A stretch of DNA of 64,000 nucleotides from Chelatococcus sambhunathii (GCA_031316315.1 JADBEO010000011.1:1-64000); one strand, 5' to 3'; positions 8,369 to 16,811 are shown, numbered from the stretch's first letter. Notes: generated from the letters alone by a model not told the origin. Numbers and translations: made by a program.

Positions 8369-8383
8369 TTAATGCATCGTTAA
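8369..8383 (+). promoter_or_regulatory. CtrA box (TTAA-N7-TTAA)
   Basis: A perfect full-length CtrA recognition motif: TTAA at 8369-8372, seven bases, TTAA at 8380-8383. It lies 49 bases upstream of ftsE and about 87 bases from the divergent zinc-ribbon gene. CtrA controls cell-cycle and division genes in alphaproteobacteria, so ftsEX is a sensible target. The motif is seen directly and the regulation is inferred. Confidence 0.55.
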
Positions 8384-8431
8384 ACGATCGGGCCCACAAC
8401 GACTCGTCGACAGCCTGGAGGCCGCCAGCCG

Positions 8432-9091
8432 ATGCTGCGATTTGAGAATGTCGGGCTGCGCTACGGGCTCGGGCCCGAGGTCCTGCGCGACCTGACCTTC
8501 ACGATCGAGCCGAATTCGTTCCAGTTCCTCACCGGACCATCCGGCGCGGGCAAGACCTCGCTGCTGCGCCTGATGTTCCTGGCGCAGAAGCCGACGCGCG
8601 GCCTGGTCAAGGTGTTCGGACGCGACATCCTCACCCTGCCGGCGCGCGAGCTGCCGGGGCTGAGGCGGCGCGTCGGCGTCGTTTTCCAGGACTTCCGGCT
8701 GCTCGACCACATGACCACCTACGAGAACGTCGCTCTGCCGCTGCGGGTCGCCGGCCGCGACGAGGCGAGCTACCGCGCGGAGGTGACGGAGCTGCTCGGC
8801 TGGGTCGGGCTCGGCGAGAAGCTCGACGCCTCCCCGATGGTGCTCTCCGGCGGAGAGAAGCAGCGCGCCGCGATCGCCCGCGCGCTGGTCGCGCAGCCGG
8901 AGCTGCTGCTGGCGGACGAGCCGACCGGCAACGTCGATCCGCAGCTCGCCCGGCGCATCCTGCGGCTGTTCGTCGAGCTGCACAAATCCGGAACCGCGGT
9001 CGTCATCGCCACCCACGACATCGCCCTCATGGACCTCGTCGACGCCAAGCGTCTCGTCCTCCATGACGGCCGGCTCCACGTCTACGAATGA
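8432..9091 (+). CDS. ftsE: Cell division ATP-binding protein FtsE
   Basis: A 219-residue ABC ATPase with all motifs: Walker A GPSGAGKTSLLRL, Q-loop VVFQDFRLLDHMTTYENVALPL, signature LSGGEKQRAAIARAL, Walker B LLLADEPTGNVD, and His switch VVIATHDI. The phrase ENVALPL and the short length are typical of FtsE. With FtsX it forms a membrane complex that regulates peptidoglycan hydrolases at the septum. It is preceded by CTGGAGG at a normal distance. Its stop overlaps the ftsX start (ATGA). Confidence 0.95.
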   Translation: MLRFENVGLRYGLGPEVLRDLTFTIEPNSFQFLTGPSGAGKTSLLRLMFLAQKPTRGLVKVFGRDILTLPARELPGLRRRVGVVFQDFRLLDHMTTYENVALPLRVAGRDEASYRAEVTELLGWVGLGEKLDASPMVLSGGEKQRAAIARALVAQPELLLADEPTGNVDPQLARRILRLFVELHKSGTAVVIATHDIALMDLVDAKRLVLHDGRLHVYE

Positions 9092-10104
9092 GCGCGCGCG
9101 AAGCACGGCCGGCCGCCGCCGAGAGGCTGGACGCGCCCAAGGCGGCGCCCGCGAGGCATGCGCCCGTCGCTCCTGGCGGCGGTCAGCCGGCGGCGGCGAG
9201 GCCGCGACGCCGGCTCGGCCCGATCGTGCCCGCCTCGACCGTGTCGGGACGGACGCTGACGATCGTGATCGCCATCATGACCTACCTCGCCTCGCTCACG
9301 CTCGGCGGCGTCGACCTCACCCGCCGGACCGCCGCCGGCTGGGAGCGCGACGTCGTGCGCGAGACCACGATCCAGATCCGCCCGGCGGAGGGCCGCGACC
9401 TCGACGCCGCCGTGGAGCGCGTGGAGAAGCTCGCGCGCGCGACCGCCGGCGTCGCGGACGTGCGCCCCTATTCGAAGGACGAAACCGCGCGTCTGCTGGA
9501 GCCCTGGCTCGGGGCGGGCCTCGCCCTCGACGAACTGCCGATCCCGCGCCTCGTCGTGCTGAAGCTTTCCCCCGACACGCCGTTCGACGACGTCTCCCTC
9601 AAGCGGGCGCTCGAGCGCGAGGCGCCGGGAGCGACGCTCGACGACCACCGTCGCTTCCTCGACCGTCTGGTCGCCATGGCGCGGGCCGTGGTCTGGTTCG
9701 GCGTCGTCGTGCTGATCCTGATGCTCGCGGCGACGGTGCTCTCCGTCGTCTTCGCGACGCGCGGCGCGATGGCGTCGAACCGCGACATCGTCCAGGTGCT
9801 GCATTTCGTCGGAGCGCGCGACAGCTACATCGCGAGCCAGTTCCAGAGCCGCTTCCTGAAGCTCGGCCTCAGGGGCGGGATCGCGGGAGGCGCCGCGGCG
9901 ATCGTCACCTTCTTCCTCGCGGGCGCGATGTTGTCCCAGGGCGTCGGCAGCGCGACCGTGGATCAGATGGACGCGCTGTTCGGAGCGTTCGAGATCGGAC
10001 CGTCGGCCTATATCGGGGTCTGCCTTCTCGTGCTGGTCGTGGCCGGCCTCACCGCCGGGACCTCGCGCGCCACCGTCTACGGCACGCTGAGGGCGATGGG
10101 GTGA
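9088..10104 (+). CDS. ftsX: Cell division protein FtsX
   Basis: A 338-residue FtsX-type permease: a long basic, Ala/Pro-rich cytoplasmic N-terminus (about 55 residues), a first span around TIVIAIMTYLASLTLGG, an extracytoplasmic domain with TIQIRPAEGRDLDAAV, then three C-terminal spans (VVLILMLAATVLSVVFATR; GGAAAIVTFFLAGAM; YIGVCLLVLVVAGL). It is coupled to ftsE by a 4-base overlap. The role follows from the FtsEX family. Confidence 0.92.
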   Translation: MSAREARPAAAERLDAPKAAPARHAPVAPGGGQPAAARPRRRLGPIVPASTVSGRTLTIVIAIMTYLASLTLGGVDLTRRTAAGWERDVVRETTIQIRPAEGRDLDAAVERVEKLARATAGVADVRPYSKDETARLLEPWLGAGLALDELPIPRLVVLKLSPDTPFDDVSLKRALEREAPGATLDDHRRFLDRLVAMARAVVWFGVVVLILMLAATVLSVVFATRGAMASNRDIVQVLHFVGARDSYIASQFQSRFLKLGLRGGIAGGAAAIVTFFLAGAMLSQGVGSATVDQMDALFGAFEIGPSAYIGVCLLVLVVAGLTAGTSRATVYGTLRAMG

Positions 10105-10176
10105 CGGGCGATCGGCGCCAGGATGTTGCGGGGGCCTTTGACAAGGCGCAGTCTTGCCGCTTGAAGCGTTGCGACG

Positions 10177-10890
10177 ATGTCGAGTCCAGCTGACCTGTTC
10201 CCGCGGCCGAAGGCAGCCGCGGAGGCGACGAAATCGGGCCGCGCGCCGCTGTCGCGGGTTGCGCTCGCGATCGGGGTGCTGTGCGGCGCGGCCGCGGCGC
10301 TCGTCTTCGCCGGCTTCCTCAACTTCGTCCGCCTCGTGCCCGAGGCAGAACAGGCGACGCCGCCGCCCGGCGACGGCATCGTCGCGCTGACCGGCGGCGC
10401 GGAGCGCCTCTCCGACGCGCTCCGTCTGCTCGCCTCGGGGCGCGGCAAGCGGCTCCTTATTTCCGGCGTCCACCCCGAGACAACGGAGCGGGAGCTTTCC
10501 CGCGCGCAGCCGGACTACGCCGCCTTCGCGCGGTGCTGCGTCGACCTCGGCCGCCGCGCGCTCAACACCGCCGGCAACGCCGTGGAGACGCGGCGCTGGG
10601 CCGAAAGCCACGGTTTCCGCTCGCTGATCGTCGTGACCTCGGGCTATCACATGCCGCGCACGCTGATGGAGCTCGGCCGGGAAATGCCCAACATCGCCCT
10701 GATCCCCTACGCGGTGGTGACCGACCGCCTGCGCCGCGAGCCGTGGTGGCGGGACTGGGACGCCGCCAAGCTGCTGGCGATCGAGTATGTGAAGTACGTG
10801 GCCGCCGTGGTGCGCGTGCGCCTCGCGCCGCGGCTGGCCAAGACGCAGACTGTGGAGAGGCGGGCGCCGGCGCCCGAATGCTGCTCCTGA
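10177..10890 (+). CDS. YdcF family (DUF218) membrane protein
   Basis: A 237-residue protein with one N-terminal span (ALAIGVLCGAAAALVFAGFLNFVRL) and a DUF218 domain: GDGIVALTGGAERLSDALRLLASGRGKRLLISG, then NTAGNAVETRRWAESHGFRSLIVVTSGYHMPRTLMEL. DUF218 proteins (YdcF, SanA, ElyC) act in envelope biogenesis in some bacteria, but the reaction is not established. It follows ftsX by about 70 bases and overlaps the acyltransferase gene by 13, so it belongs to the ftsEX transcript. Confidence 0.85.
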   Translation: MSSPADLFPRPKAAAEATKSGRAPLSRVALAIGVLCGAAAALVFAGFLNFVRLVPEAEQATPPPGDGIVALTGGAERLSDALRLLASGRGKRLLISGVHPETTERELSRAQPDYAAFARCCVDLGRRALNTAGNAVETRRWAESHGFRSLIVVTSGYHMPRTLMELGREMPNIALIPYAVVTDRLRREPWWRDWDAAKLLAIEYVKYVAAVVRVRLAPRLAKTQTVERRAPAPECCS

Positions 10891-11711
10891 CCGCGCCCTT
10901 CCCGACGCCGCCGTCCGAAGCCGCTCCGACGAACCCGCCGCGCGTCGGCCGCGCGGTGAAGTGGCGCGTCGCGGTCTTCAACGTCGCCCAGATCCTCCTC
11001 GTATGCGCCGTCACCTTCGTCGCCGGCCCCTTCACGCTCCTGTTGCCGCGCGACAGGGTCCGCAGCATCGCCAACTGGTGGTGCCGGAACAATCTGCGGC
11101 TGCTGAAGGCGATCGTCGGCATCGACCTCGAGATCCGCGGCCGCGAACACATCCCCGAGGGGGCGGCACTTGTCGCGATGAAGCACCAGTCTCAGCTCGA
11201 GACCTTCGGCGTGATGCCCTGCCTTCCCGATCCGGTCTTCGTGCTGAAGCGGGAGCTGACCTGGCTGCCGTTCTTCGGCTGGTTCCTGATCCGCCTCAGG
11301 ATGATCGCGATCGATCGCAAGTCCGGGCAGGAGGCGCTCGGCCAGATGATCGCGCAGGCCGAAACCGCGAAGCGCGAGGGACGGCAGATCGTGATCTTCC
11401 CGGAAGGTACGCGCCGCGAGGTGGGCGCCCCGCCCCGCTACAAGCTCGGCGTCACGCATCTCTACGACCGGCTCAAGCTGCCCTGCACACCAGTCGCGAT
11501 CGACACCGGCGCGTTCTGGCCGAAGGGGGCGCGGGAGCGCCGCCAGGGCCGGGCAGTCATCGAGTTCCTGGAACCCATCCCGGCAGGACTTCCCCGCGAA
11601 ACGTTCCAGAAGCTTCTGGTCGATCGCATCGAGACCGCCACCAATACATTGATCGCGCAGGCTTATGGCGAGCCTTCGCCCGCCCGCTCCGGAATGGTCG
11701 AGCGCAATTAG
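10878..11711 (+). CDS. plsC: 1-acyl-sn-glycerol-3-phosphate acyltransferase
   Basis: A 277-residue membrane-associated acyltransferase converting lysophosphatidic acid to phosphatidic acid. It has an N-terminal span (VFNVAQILLVCAVTFVAGPFTLLL). The motif I position reads MKHQSQLETF: the family pattern is NHxxxxD, and here KHQSQLE keeps His and has Glu for Asp, as in many alphaproteobacterial PlsC. Motif III is VIFPEGTRRE. The ATG at 10878, 13 bases inside the end of ydcF, is the start that begins the natural N-terminus. A larger in-frame extension upstream is antisense-like noise. Confidence 0.88.
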   Translation: MLLLTAPFPTPPSEAAPTNPPRVGRAVKWRVAVFNVAQILLVCAVTFVAGPFTLLLPRDRVRSIANWWCRNNLRLLKAIVGIDLEIRGREHIPEGAALVAMKHQSQLETFGVMPCLPDPVFVLKRELTWLPFFGWFLIRLRMIAIDRKSGQEALGQMIAQAETAKREGRQIVIFPEGTRREVGAPPRYKLGVTHLYDRLKLPCTPVAIDTGAFWPKGARERRQGRAVIEFLEPIPAGLPRETFQKLLVDRIETATNTLIAQAYGEPSPARSGMVERN

Positions 11712-11734
11712 CTTGATGCTCTTAGTGCGCTGAC

Positions 11735-11766
11735 TTGACACGGGAGTATTTGAAAACCTCTATACG
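11735..11766 (+). promoter_or_regulatory. Candidate sigma-70 promoter
   Basis: A consensus TTGACA lies at 11735-11740, and CTATAC/TCTATA lies 18-19 bases downstream (11759-11765) ahead of the small conserved gene. A TTG here could be read as a start codon, but a -35 box explains it better. Confidence 0.45.
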
Positions 11767-11794
11767 TCGGTCTGACGGGAGGATGATTCGCCCG

Positions 11795-12262
11795 ATGAGC
11801 GTCCAGCCGTCCGCCATGGGCGCCGCGCCGCCTGCGCCGGAAGACGATGGCCTGGCTCTTGTCGCGAGAGACCTCGACCTCGATGACCGCTACCGCATAT
11901 GGCGCGGACGCTCCGGCCGCCGTTACCTCGTCACGGTCGTGCCGCTGAGCGAAGCGCTGAAGGCCGAAGGCGCCGTCGTGCTGATCGTCGCCTTTCTTCC
12001 GGACGGCAGCCGGCGCGTGGTCTGGGCCGGCGAAAGCGGCGTCCCGGCGCCCGCGCTGAAGGTCGCGCCGGAGGTCCGCATCGAGGCGCATGTGCATCTG
12101 CTCGCGCAGGACGACGAGCGTCGCGCGCAAGCGATCGCCGATCTCGTCGACGGCGGCCAGCACTACTCCTCGGTGCTGACCGTCAGCGCCGCAGCCAGCC
12201 AGGACAGCGCCGGGTCGGACACGCCGAGCCTGTCGAGCTCCCTCGCGGTGTTCAGCACATAG
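11795..12262 (+). CDS. Conserved hypothetical protein
   Basis: A reading frame of 155 residues from the ATG at 11795, with GGGAGG about 12 bases upstream. The ATG at 11783 directly abuts that ribosome site and is less likely. The centre reads DDRYRIWRGRSGRRYLVTVVPLSEAL, a string I associate with short hypothetical proteins of Rhizobiales. There is no signal peptide, membrane span or known domain. The last about 34 codons overlap the 3-prime end of chaC on the other strand, so the C-terminus is less certain than the body. Confidence 0.6.
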   Translation: MSVQPSAMGAAPPAPEDDGLALVARDLDLDDRYRIWRGRSGRRYLVTVVPLSEALKAEGAVVLIVAFLPDGSRRVVWAGESGVPAPALKVAPEVRIEAHVHLLAQDDERRAQAIADLVDGGQHYSSVLTVSAAASQDSAGSDTPSLSSSLAVFST

Positions 12263-12717
12263 TCGGGATTGGGGCCCGCCAGCCCCACGCTGCCGGAGAT
12301 CCGGCTGAGCGTCTCTTCCGGCGTCAGCCGGCCGACATATTGCGCATGGGCGCGGTTCACCACATAGGCGAGCGCCGAGACCGTGCGGCCGTCGGCGAGG
12401 CGCGCGGGCAGCATCCGCTCGTCATAGACGCCGGTGACGAGTTCGCGCTCGCGCAGATAGGCGAGAGCCGCCGCCGCCGCCGCGGCCTCGACCCGGAAGG
12501 CCACGCCGCAGCACGAGCCACCCTCGTCGAGGCCGAGCACCAGACCCGGCCGCTCGGGGGTGCCGCGGTGCCGGTGGGACTCGATGCACATCGCGCGGTG
12601 ATAGCCGTCGACCACGGCGCGAAGCTGTTCGACCGCCTCGAAGCCCGGCCGCCACATCAGCGAACCGTAGGCGAAGACCCAGAGATCGACGTCGGTCGGA
12701 ACGGTGCTCGCGGTCAT
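12163..12717 (-). CDS. ChaC-like gamma-glutamylcyclotransferase
   Basis: A 184-residue protein of the ChaC family, which cleaves glutathione to 5-oxoproline and Cys-Gly. The N-terminal VFAYGSLMWRPGF is the family signature (YGSL substrate loop). The catalytic Glu region is expected in the central part (YLREREL). The C-terminal segment GPNPDYVLNTARELDRLGV, which the family uses to close the domain, is present. It is cytoplasmic. Its 3-prime end overlaps the convergent small gene by 100 bases. It is divergent from the DUF2125 gene. Confidence 0.92.
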   Translation of the reverse strand: MTASTVPTDVDLWVFAYGSLMWRPGFEAVEQLRAVVDGYHRAMCIESHRHRGTPERPGLVLGLDEGGSCCGVAFRVEAAAAAAALAYLRERELVTGVYDERMLPARLADGRTVSALAYVVNRAHAQYVGRLTPEETLSRISGSVGLAGPNPDYVLNTARELDRLGVSDPALSWLAAALTVSTEE

Positions 12718-12823
12718 GTCCGCTCGGTTCGGGGCCCGCTTGACGGAGCGGGCGGGTCATGTCTCGGGTAGCAGATTCTCGCGCCGCCGTCCCGCGGCGC
12801 AGCATCGGACACACAGCCAAGAC

Positions 12824-13870
12824 ATGACGAGCGCGGCCGAATCCACTCCAGAGCCGCGGCGCGGGCGGCGCTTCGTCGCGCTGCCCTTCCTGCTGCTCGT
12901 CGCCCTGGCCGCGGCGTGGAGCGGCGGCTGGTGGTGGGCCGCCGGCAAGGCCGGCGAGACGATCGACGCATGGTTGAAGCGCGAGGCCGACCGCGGCCGC
13001 GTCTACGCCTGCGCGGACCGCAGGATCGGCGGCTATCCGTTCCGCATCGAGGTGGACTGCGCCGAGCCTTCCGCGCGGATCGCCGTAGAAGGCGGCGAGG
13101 CGCGCGCCAGCGCCCCGCGCTTCCTCGCCGTCGCGCAGGTGTGGGACCCGAAGCGGGTGATCGGGGAGCTCACCGGCCCGGTGACCTTCGTCGCGCCCGA
13201 CGGACGGCGCGGCGAGCTGACCTTCTCGCTGGCGCAGGCGAGCGCCCGCGCCGACGGGCGCCGCGTCGATCGCGTCTCCGTCGCGCTGACGACGCCGCGA
13301 GCGTCCTTCGACGGCGAGGAGGTCGGCTCGGCGGCCTCGCTCGAGGCGCATCTGCGTCGCGCGCCCGACCAGCCGGACGGGGTCTATGACGTCGCCACGA
13401 CGCTGGAGGGGGGCGTCTCGCCCTGGCTGTCGGCGCTGCCGGTCGGCGCCGGGCCGGTCGCCGCCGAGATCAAGGCGCGCGCGAGCGGCCTCGACGATTT
13501 CCGCCCCGGCCCGCTCTCCGAGCGGCTGAAGGCTTTCGCCGAGGCCGGCGGCAAGGTCGACGTGGGGCTCGCGCGGATCGTGCGCGGCGACGTCGCGGCG
13601 CAGGCGACGGGCGACCTCGCGCTCGGGACCGACGGTCGGCTCAATGGCGGCCTCGACGTCACCGCGCGCGGGCTCGACGCGATGGTGAACGCGCTGCTGG
13701 GGACCGACGGCGAGGACACGATGTCCGCTCTGCTCGGCATGGGCGCGAAGATGCTCGGCAAGAAGGCCGAGCTCGACGGCAAGCCCGCCACCCGCTACCG
13801 GCTGAAGTTCGACAAGGGCCGCGTCGCGCTCGGCCCGATCAAGCTGACCCGCCTGCCGCCGGCGTTCTGA
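12824..13870 (+). CDS. DUF2125 domain-containing protein
   Basis: A 348-residue protein of the alphaproteobacterial DUF2125 family. It has an N-terminal membrane anchor (FVALPFLLLVALAAAWSGGWWW), then YACADRRIGGYPFRIEVDC, which is the family hallmark (conserved Cys pair and GYPF). Repeated beta-strand-like segments follow, ending in KFDKGRVALGPIKLTRLP. It is probably periplasmic and membrane-tethered, resembling AsmA-like lipid or envelope proteins in style, but no function is established. The ATG at 12824 is preferred because upstream in-frame sequence overlaps the divergent chaC start. Confidence 0.85.
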   Translation: MTSAAESTPEPRRGRRFVALPFLLLVALAAAWSGGWWWAAGKAGETIDAWLKREADRGRVYACADRRIGGYPFRIEVDCAEPSARIAVEGGEARASAPRFLAVAQVWDPKRVIGELTGPVTFVAPDGRRGELTFSLAQASARADGRRVDRVSVALTTPRASFDGEEVGSAASLEAHLRRAPDQPDGVYDVATTLEGGVSPWLSALPVGAGPVAAEIKARASGLDDFRPGPLSERLKAFAEAGGKVDVGLARIVRGDVAAQATGDLALGTDGRLNGGLDVTARGLDAMVNALLGTDGEDTMSALLGMGAKMLGKKAELDGKPATRYRLKFDKGRVALGPIKLTRLPPAF

Positions 13871-13884
13871 ACGGGGCGCACGGT

Positions 13885-14030
13885 CGTCACCCCCGGGCTT
13901 GACCCGGGGGTCCATCGGGCGCGGACGCGCCAGTGAAGTCGGATATTTCCGACTTCGCCATCTTGATGGGGAACTCGGAAGCATCCGAGTTCCCAGCGAT
14001 GGACGCCCGGATCAAGTCCGGGCATGACGG
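13885..14030. repeat. Composite palindromic repeat element
   Basis: The outer arms are gtcacccccgggcttgaccc (left) and the roughly complementary aagtccgggcatgacg (right). Inside are two perfect hairpins with 4-base loops: GAAGTCGGA/TCCGACTTC (13935-13956) and GAACTCGGA/TCCGAGTTC (13971-13992). It lies between convergent DUF2125 and VOC genes. The arms share their core with the repeat found inside uvrB (55,697-55,793). Confidence 0.75.
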
Positions 14031-14050
14031 CCTGGCCAGATCGGCCCTCT

Positions 14051-14512
14051 CTAGACCCAGCCCTCGATCTTCAGCCCGCTCGCGGCTTCCGCCTCCTCGC
14101 GGCTGACCGCGCGGACCGGCTGGCCGAAGGTCCAGACATGGCCGTCGGGGTCGCGCGCCTGATAGACGCGGTCGCCGTAGAACTGGTCCGCCGGCTCGCG
14201 CAGGATCACCGCGCCCGCCGCCCGCGCGCGCTCGCAATGGGCGTCGACGTCCTCGTCGAGATGGACGTGCTGATACTGCGTGCAGCGGCCGCCTGTGCCG
14301 GCCGGGCTCGCGGTGAAGTCGGCCCATTCCGAGCCGACATAGATCAGCCCGCCGCGGAACTTCATCTCCGAATGGACGATCGCGCCGCCATCGTCGGTGA
14401 TGACCATGAAGCGCTCGAAACCGAAGGCTTTCTCCAGCCAGTCCAGCGCGGCGGCGACGTCCCTATAGATGACGGCCGGCGCGAAGGCCGGGCGGCGGAA
14501 CGGATCTTCCAT
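14051..14512 (-). CDS. VOC/glyoxalase superfamily protein
   Basis: A 153-residue vicinal-oxygen-chelate protein: PAVIYRDVAAALDWLEKAFGFE at the start, HVHLDEDVDAHCERARAAGAVI in the second half-module, and QARDPDGHVWTFGQPV at the end. This layout is the PhnB/bleomycin-resistance-like branch, and substrate cannot be inferred. It follows metX on the same strand by about 30 bases, in the place where many alphaproteobacteria have metW. Confidence 0.85.
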   Translation of the reverse strand: MEDPFRRPAFAPAVIYRDVAAALDWLEKAFGFERFMVITDDGGAIVHSEMKFRGGLIYVGSEWADFTASPAGTGGRCTQYQHVHLDEDVDAHCERARAAGAVILREPADQFYGDRVYQARDPDGHVWTFGQPVRAVSREEAEAASGLKIEGWV

Positions 14513-14542
14513 GGCGTTTTCCCGTGGCGATGACGGTTCGCG

Positions 14543-15721
14543 TCAGACCTTCAGCCCCCTGACCTTGGCCGCTGCGTCCAGAAAACCCTTCGTCGTCGCG
14601 AACAGCTCCGGCACGTCGAGCAGGAAGGCGTCGTGGCCCTTGTCGGTCGCGATCTCGACGAAGGAGACGTTCGCCGCAGCCGCGTTCAGCGCGTGCACGA
14701 CCTGCCGCGAGCCTTCCGTCGGGAACAGCCAGTCGGAGGTGAAGGAGACCACGCAGAAGCGCGTCTTCGTGCCCCGGAAGGCGTTCGCCAGCGCGCCGTT
14801 CTGGTCGGCGGCGAGATCGAAATAGTCCATCGCGCGGGTGACGTAGAGATAGCTGTTCGCGTCGAACCGCTCGACGAAGCTCGCGCCCTGGTGGCGCAGA
14901 TAGCTCTCGATCTGGAAGTCGGCGTCGAAGCCGAAGGAATGGGCGTCCCGATCCTGCAGGTTGCGGCCGAACTTGGTCTGTAGCGCGGGCTCGGACAGAT
15001 AGGTGATGTGCGCCGCCATACGCGCCACCGCGAGCCCTTTTCGGGGGATCGAGCCCTCCGTCAGGTAGCGCCCGTCGCGCCAGTCGGGATCGGCGGTGAT
15101 CGCCTGCCGGCCGACCTCGTGGAAGGCGATGTTCTGCGCCGAATGCTTGTGGGCGGTCGCGATCGGCAGCGCGGAAAACACGCGATTCGGATGACGCGAC
15201 GCCCATTGCAGCACCTGCATGCCGCCCATCGAGCCGCCGACCACGCAGAACAGGCTCTCGATGCCGAGATGGTCGATGAGAGCCGCCTGCGCGTCGACCA
15301 TGTCGCGGATGGTGACCAGCGGCAGGTCGAGGCCGTAGGGCTCGCCGGTGGCTGGGTTGGTCGAGGCCGGGCCGGTCGTGCCCATGCAGCCGCCGACGAC
15401 GTTGGAGCAGATGACGAAGAAGCGGTCGGTGTCGACCGGCCTGCCGGGCCCGACCATGGTCGACCACCAGCCGCGCTTGCCGGTGACAGGATGGACGTTG
15501 GCGACGTGCTGGTCGCCGGTCAGCGCGTGGCAGACGAGGATCGCGTTCGATTTCTCGGCGTTGAGCGTCCCGTAGGTCTGGTAGGCGATACGCAGCCCGG
15601 CGAGCTCAGAGCCGGATTCGAGCGCAAGCGGCGCCGCGATCGAGGCGACGAGCGAATGCGGCTCGTCGGCCTCGCGACGGGCGGCGGCGTTGATCGAAAG
15701 GGCGATGGTCGCCTGGTTCAT
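14543..15721 (-). CDS. metX: Homoserine O-acetyltransferase
   Basis: A 392-residue alpha/beta hydrolase-fold acyltransferase of methionine biosynthesis, activating homoserine with acetyl-CoA (succinyl-CoA in some relatives). It has the nucleophile elbow [10 protein letters not shown], the oxyanion region [37 protein letters not shown], catalytic Asp in [13 protein letters not shown] and catalytic His in [10 protein letters not shown]. The start at 15721 is the internal ATG beginning MNQATIALS. The upstream frame runs into repeat sequence. No metW follows it. No SAM-II-like riboswitch was recognised in 15722-15998. Confidence 0.93.
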   Translation of the reverse strand: MNQATIALSINAAARREADEPHSLVASIAAPLALESGSELAGLRIAYQTYGTLNAEKSNAILVCHALTGDQHVANVHPVTGKRGWWSTMVGPGRPVDTDRFFVICSNVVGGCMGTTGPASTNPATGEPYGLDLPLVTIRDMVDAQAALIDHLGIESLFCVVGGSMGGMQVLQWASRHPNRVFSALPIATAHKHSAQNIAFHEVGRQAITADPDWRDGRYLTEGSIPRKGLAVARMAAHITYLSEPALQTKFGRNLQDRDAHSFGFDADFQIESYLRHQGASFVERFDANSYLYVTRAMDYFDLAADQNGALANAFRGTKTRFCVVSFTSDWLFPTEGSRQVVHALNAAAANVSFVEIATDKGHDAFLLDVPELFATTKGFLDAAAKVRGLKV

Positions 15722-15769
15722 GGCCCTCAGGGTGAAGCCGCAGCGGGCGGCGCTGTCAATGGCGGGGTT

Positions 15770-15984
15770 CTTATCCCTACCCCGCGGCAGCGGGGCGGGT
15801 GGCCGAGGCGCAGCCGAGGTCGGGTGGGGTCGGTTCAGGATCGAGCGGGACAGCCGCCGTCGCGCTCGACGATCCAAGTCCCCTCCCGACCTTCGCTTCG
15901 CTCAGGCCACCCTCCCCCGGCCAACTCCGCTGTTGCGGAGTTGGCCATTACATGTGGTTCAAGTCGGATGCATCCGACTTGAAC
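15770..15984. repeat. Repeat-filled intergenic region with strong hairpins
   Basis: The gap 15722-15998 has no gene. It holds a palindromic repeat whose left half (cggggcgggtggccgaggcg, about 15790) is mirrored near 15893-15915 (cgacc...ggccaccctcccc). Two perfect 12-bp hairpins with 4-base loops follow: GGCCAACTCCGC/GCGGAGTTGGCC (15919-15946) and GTTCAAGTCGGA/TCCGACTTGAAC (15957-15984). The second shares the AAGTCGGA core with the hairpin at 13935. Confidence 0.75.
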
Positions 15985-15998
15985 GCGCGGGGCAGGGA

Positions 15999-16811
15999 TC
16001 AGAGGCGCGTCATCGCGTAGAGCGCCACCGCGCTGGTCGCCGCGACGTTGAGGCTGTCGAAGCCGGCCGCCATGTCGATCCGGGCGGTTCGCGCCCGCGC
16101 CATCAACGCCGGCGGCAGGCCGGGGCCCTCGGCCCCGAGCAGCAGCGCCGTGCGCGGCGCACGGGCAAGTTCATGCAGCTGCACGTCTCCCGAGGGGCTC
16201 AGCGCGACAGTCTCAAATCCCGCGGCCTCCAGCGCGTCGAGCATGTCCTCGCCCGCGCCGCCGCGCGAAAACGGCGTGATCAGGCTGGCGCCGACGGAGA
16301 CGCGGATCGCCTTGCGGTAGAGCGGGTCGCAACAGGCGCCGTCGAGCAGCACGGCCTCCGCCCCGAAGGCGGCGGCGTTGCGAAAGATCCCGCCGACATT
16401 GTCGTGGTTCGACACGCCCGACAGCGCGACGACGAGCGCCCTTTCCGGCAGGCCCGCGAGCAGCGCCGCCGCGCCCTCGTCCGGCGCGCGCCGGCCGATC
16501 GCCAGCACGCCGCGATGGATGTGGAAGCCGACGACTGCGTCCATGACGCTCTGCCCGGCGACATAGAGCGGGACGTCCGGCGGAAGCGGGTCGAGCAGGT
16601 CGCCGAGGCGCTCGAGCCGCTTCTCCGAGACGAGCAGGCTCTCCGCCGTGTGCCGGCAGCGGCCCGACAGCAGCAGGCGCAGCACCACCTCGCCCTCGGC
16701 CACCAAGCGCTCGCCACGTCCGACGACGTCGCGCTCCCGCACCGCTCGATAAGGCGCGATGCGGGGGTCGTCCGGGTCGGTGATGAGGATAGCGCTCGGC
16801 GCGTCGCTCAC
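15999..16811 (-). CDS. TrmH/SpoU family RNA methyltransferase
   Basis: A 270-residue SpoU (SPOUT) methyltransferase, expected to 2-prime-O-methylate rRNA or tRNA using SAM. SPOUT motifs are ALSGVSNHDNVGGIFRNAAAFG (motif 1), LLLGAEGPGLP (motif 2) and FDSLNVAATSAVALY (motif 3), which form the trefoil knot. The N-terminal about 100 residues are an L30e-like substrate domain (GERLVAEGEVVLRLLL). The target RNA is not evident. Its start overlaps the stop of the ABC-F gene by four bases (GTGA/ATGA-type coupling). Confidence 0.88.
   Translation of the reverse strand: MSDAPSAILITDPDDPRIAPYRAVRERDVVGRGERLVAEGEVVLRLLLSGRCRHTAESLLVSEKRLERLGDLLDPLPPDVPLYVAGQSVMDAVVGFHIHRGVLAIGRRAPDEGAAALLAGLPERALVVALSGVSNHDNVGGIFRNAAAFGAEAVLLDGACCDPLYRKAIRVSVGASLITPFSRGGAGEDMLDALEAAGFETVALSPSGDVQLHELARAPRTALLLGAEGPGLPPALMARARTARIDMAAGFDSLNVAATSAVALYAMTRL

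Noticed and set aside
15722-15998. Possible SAM-II riboswitch upstream of metX
   Set aside because: The leader is dominated by palindromic repeats and I could not identify the conserved pseudoknot sequence.
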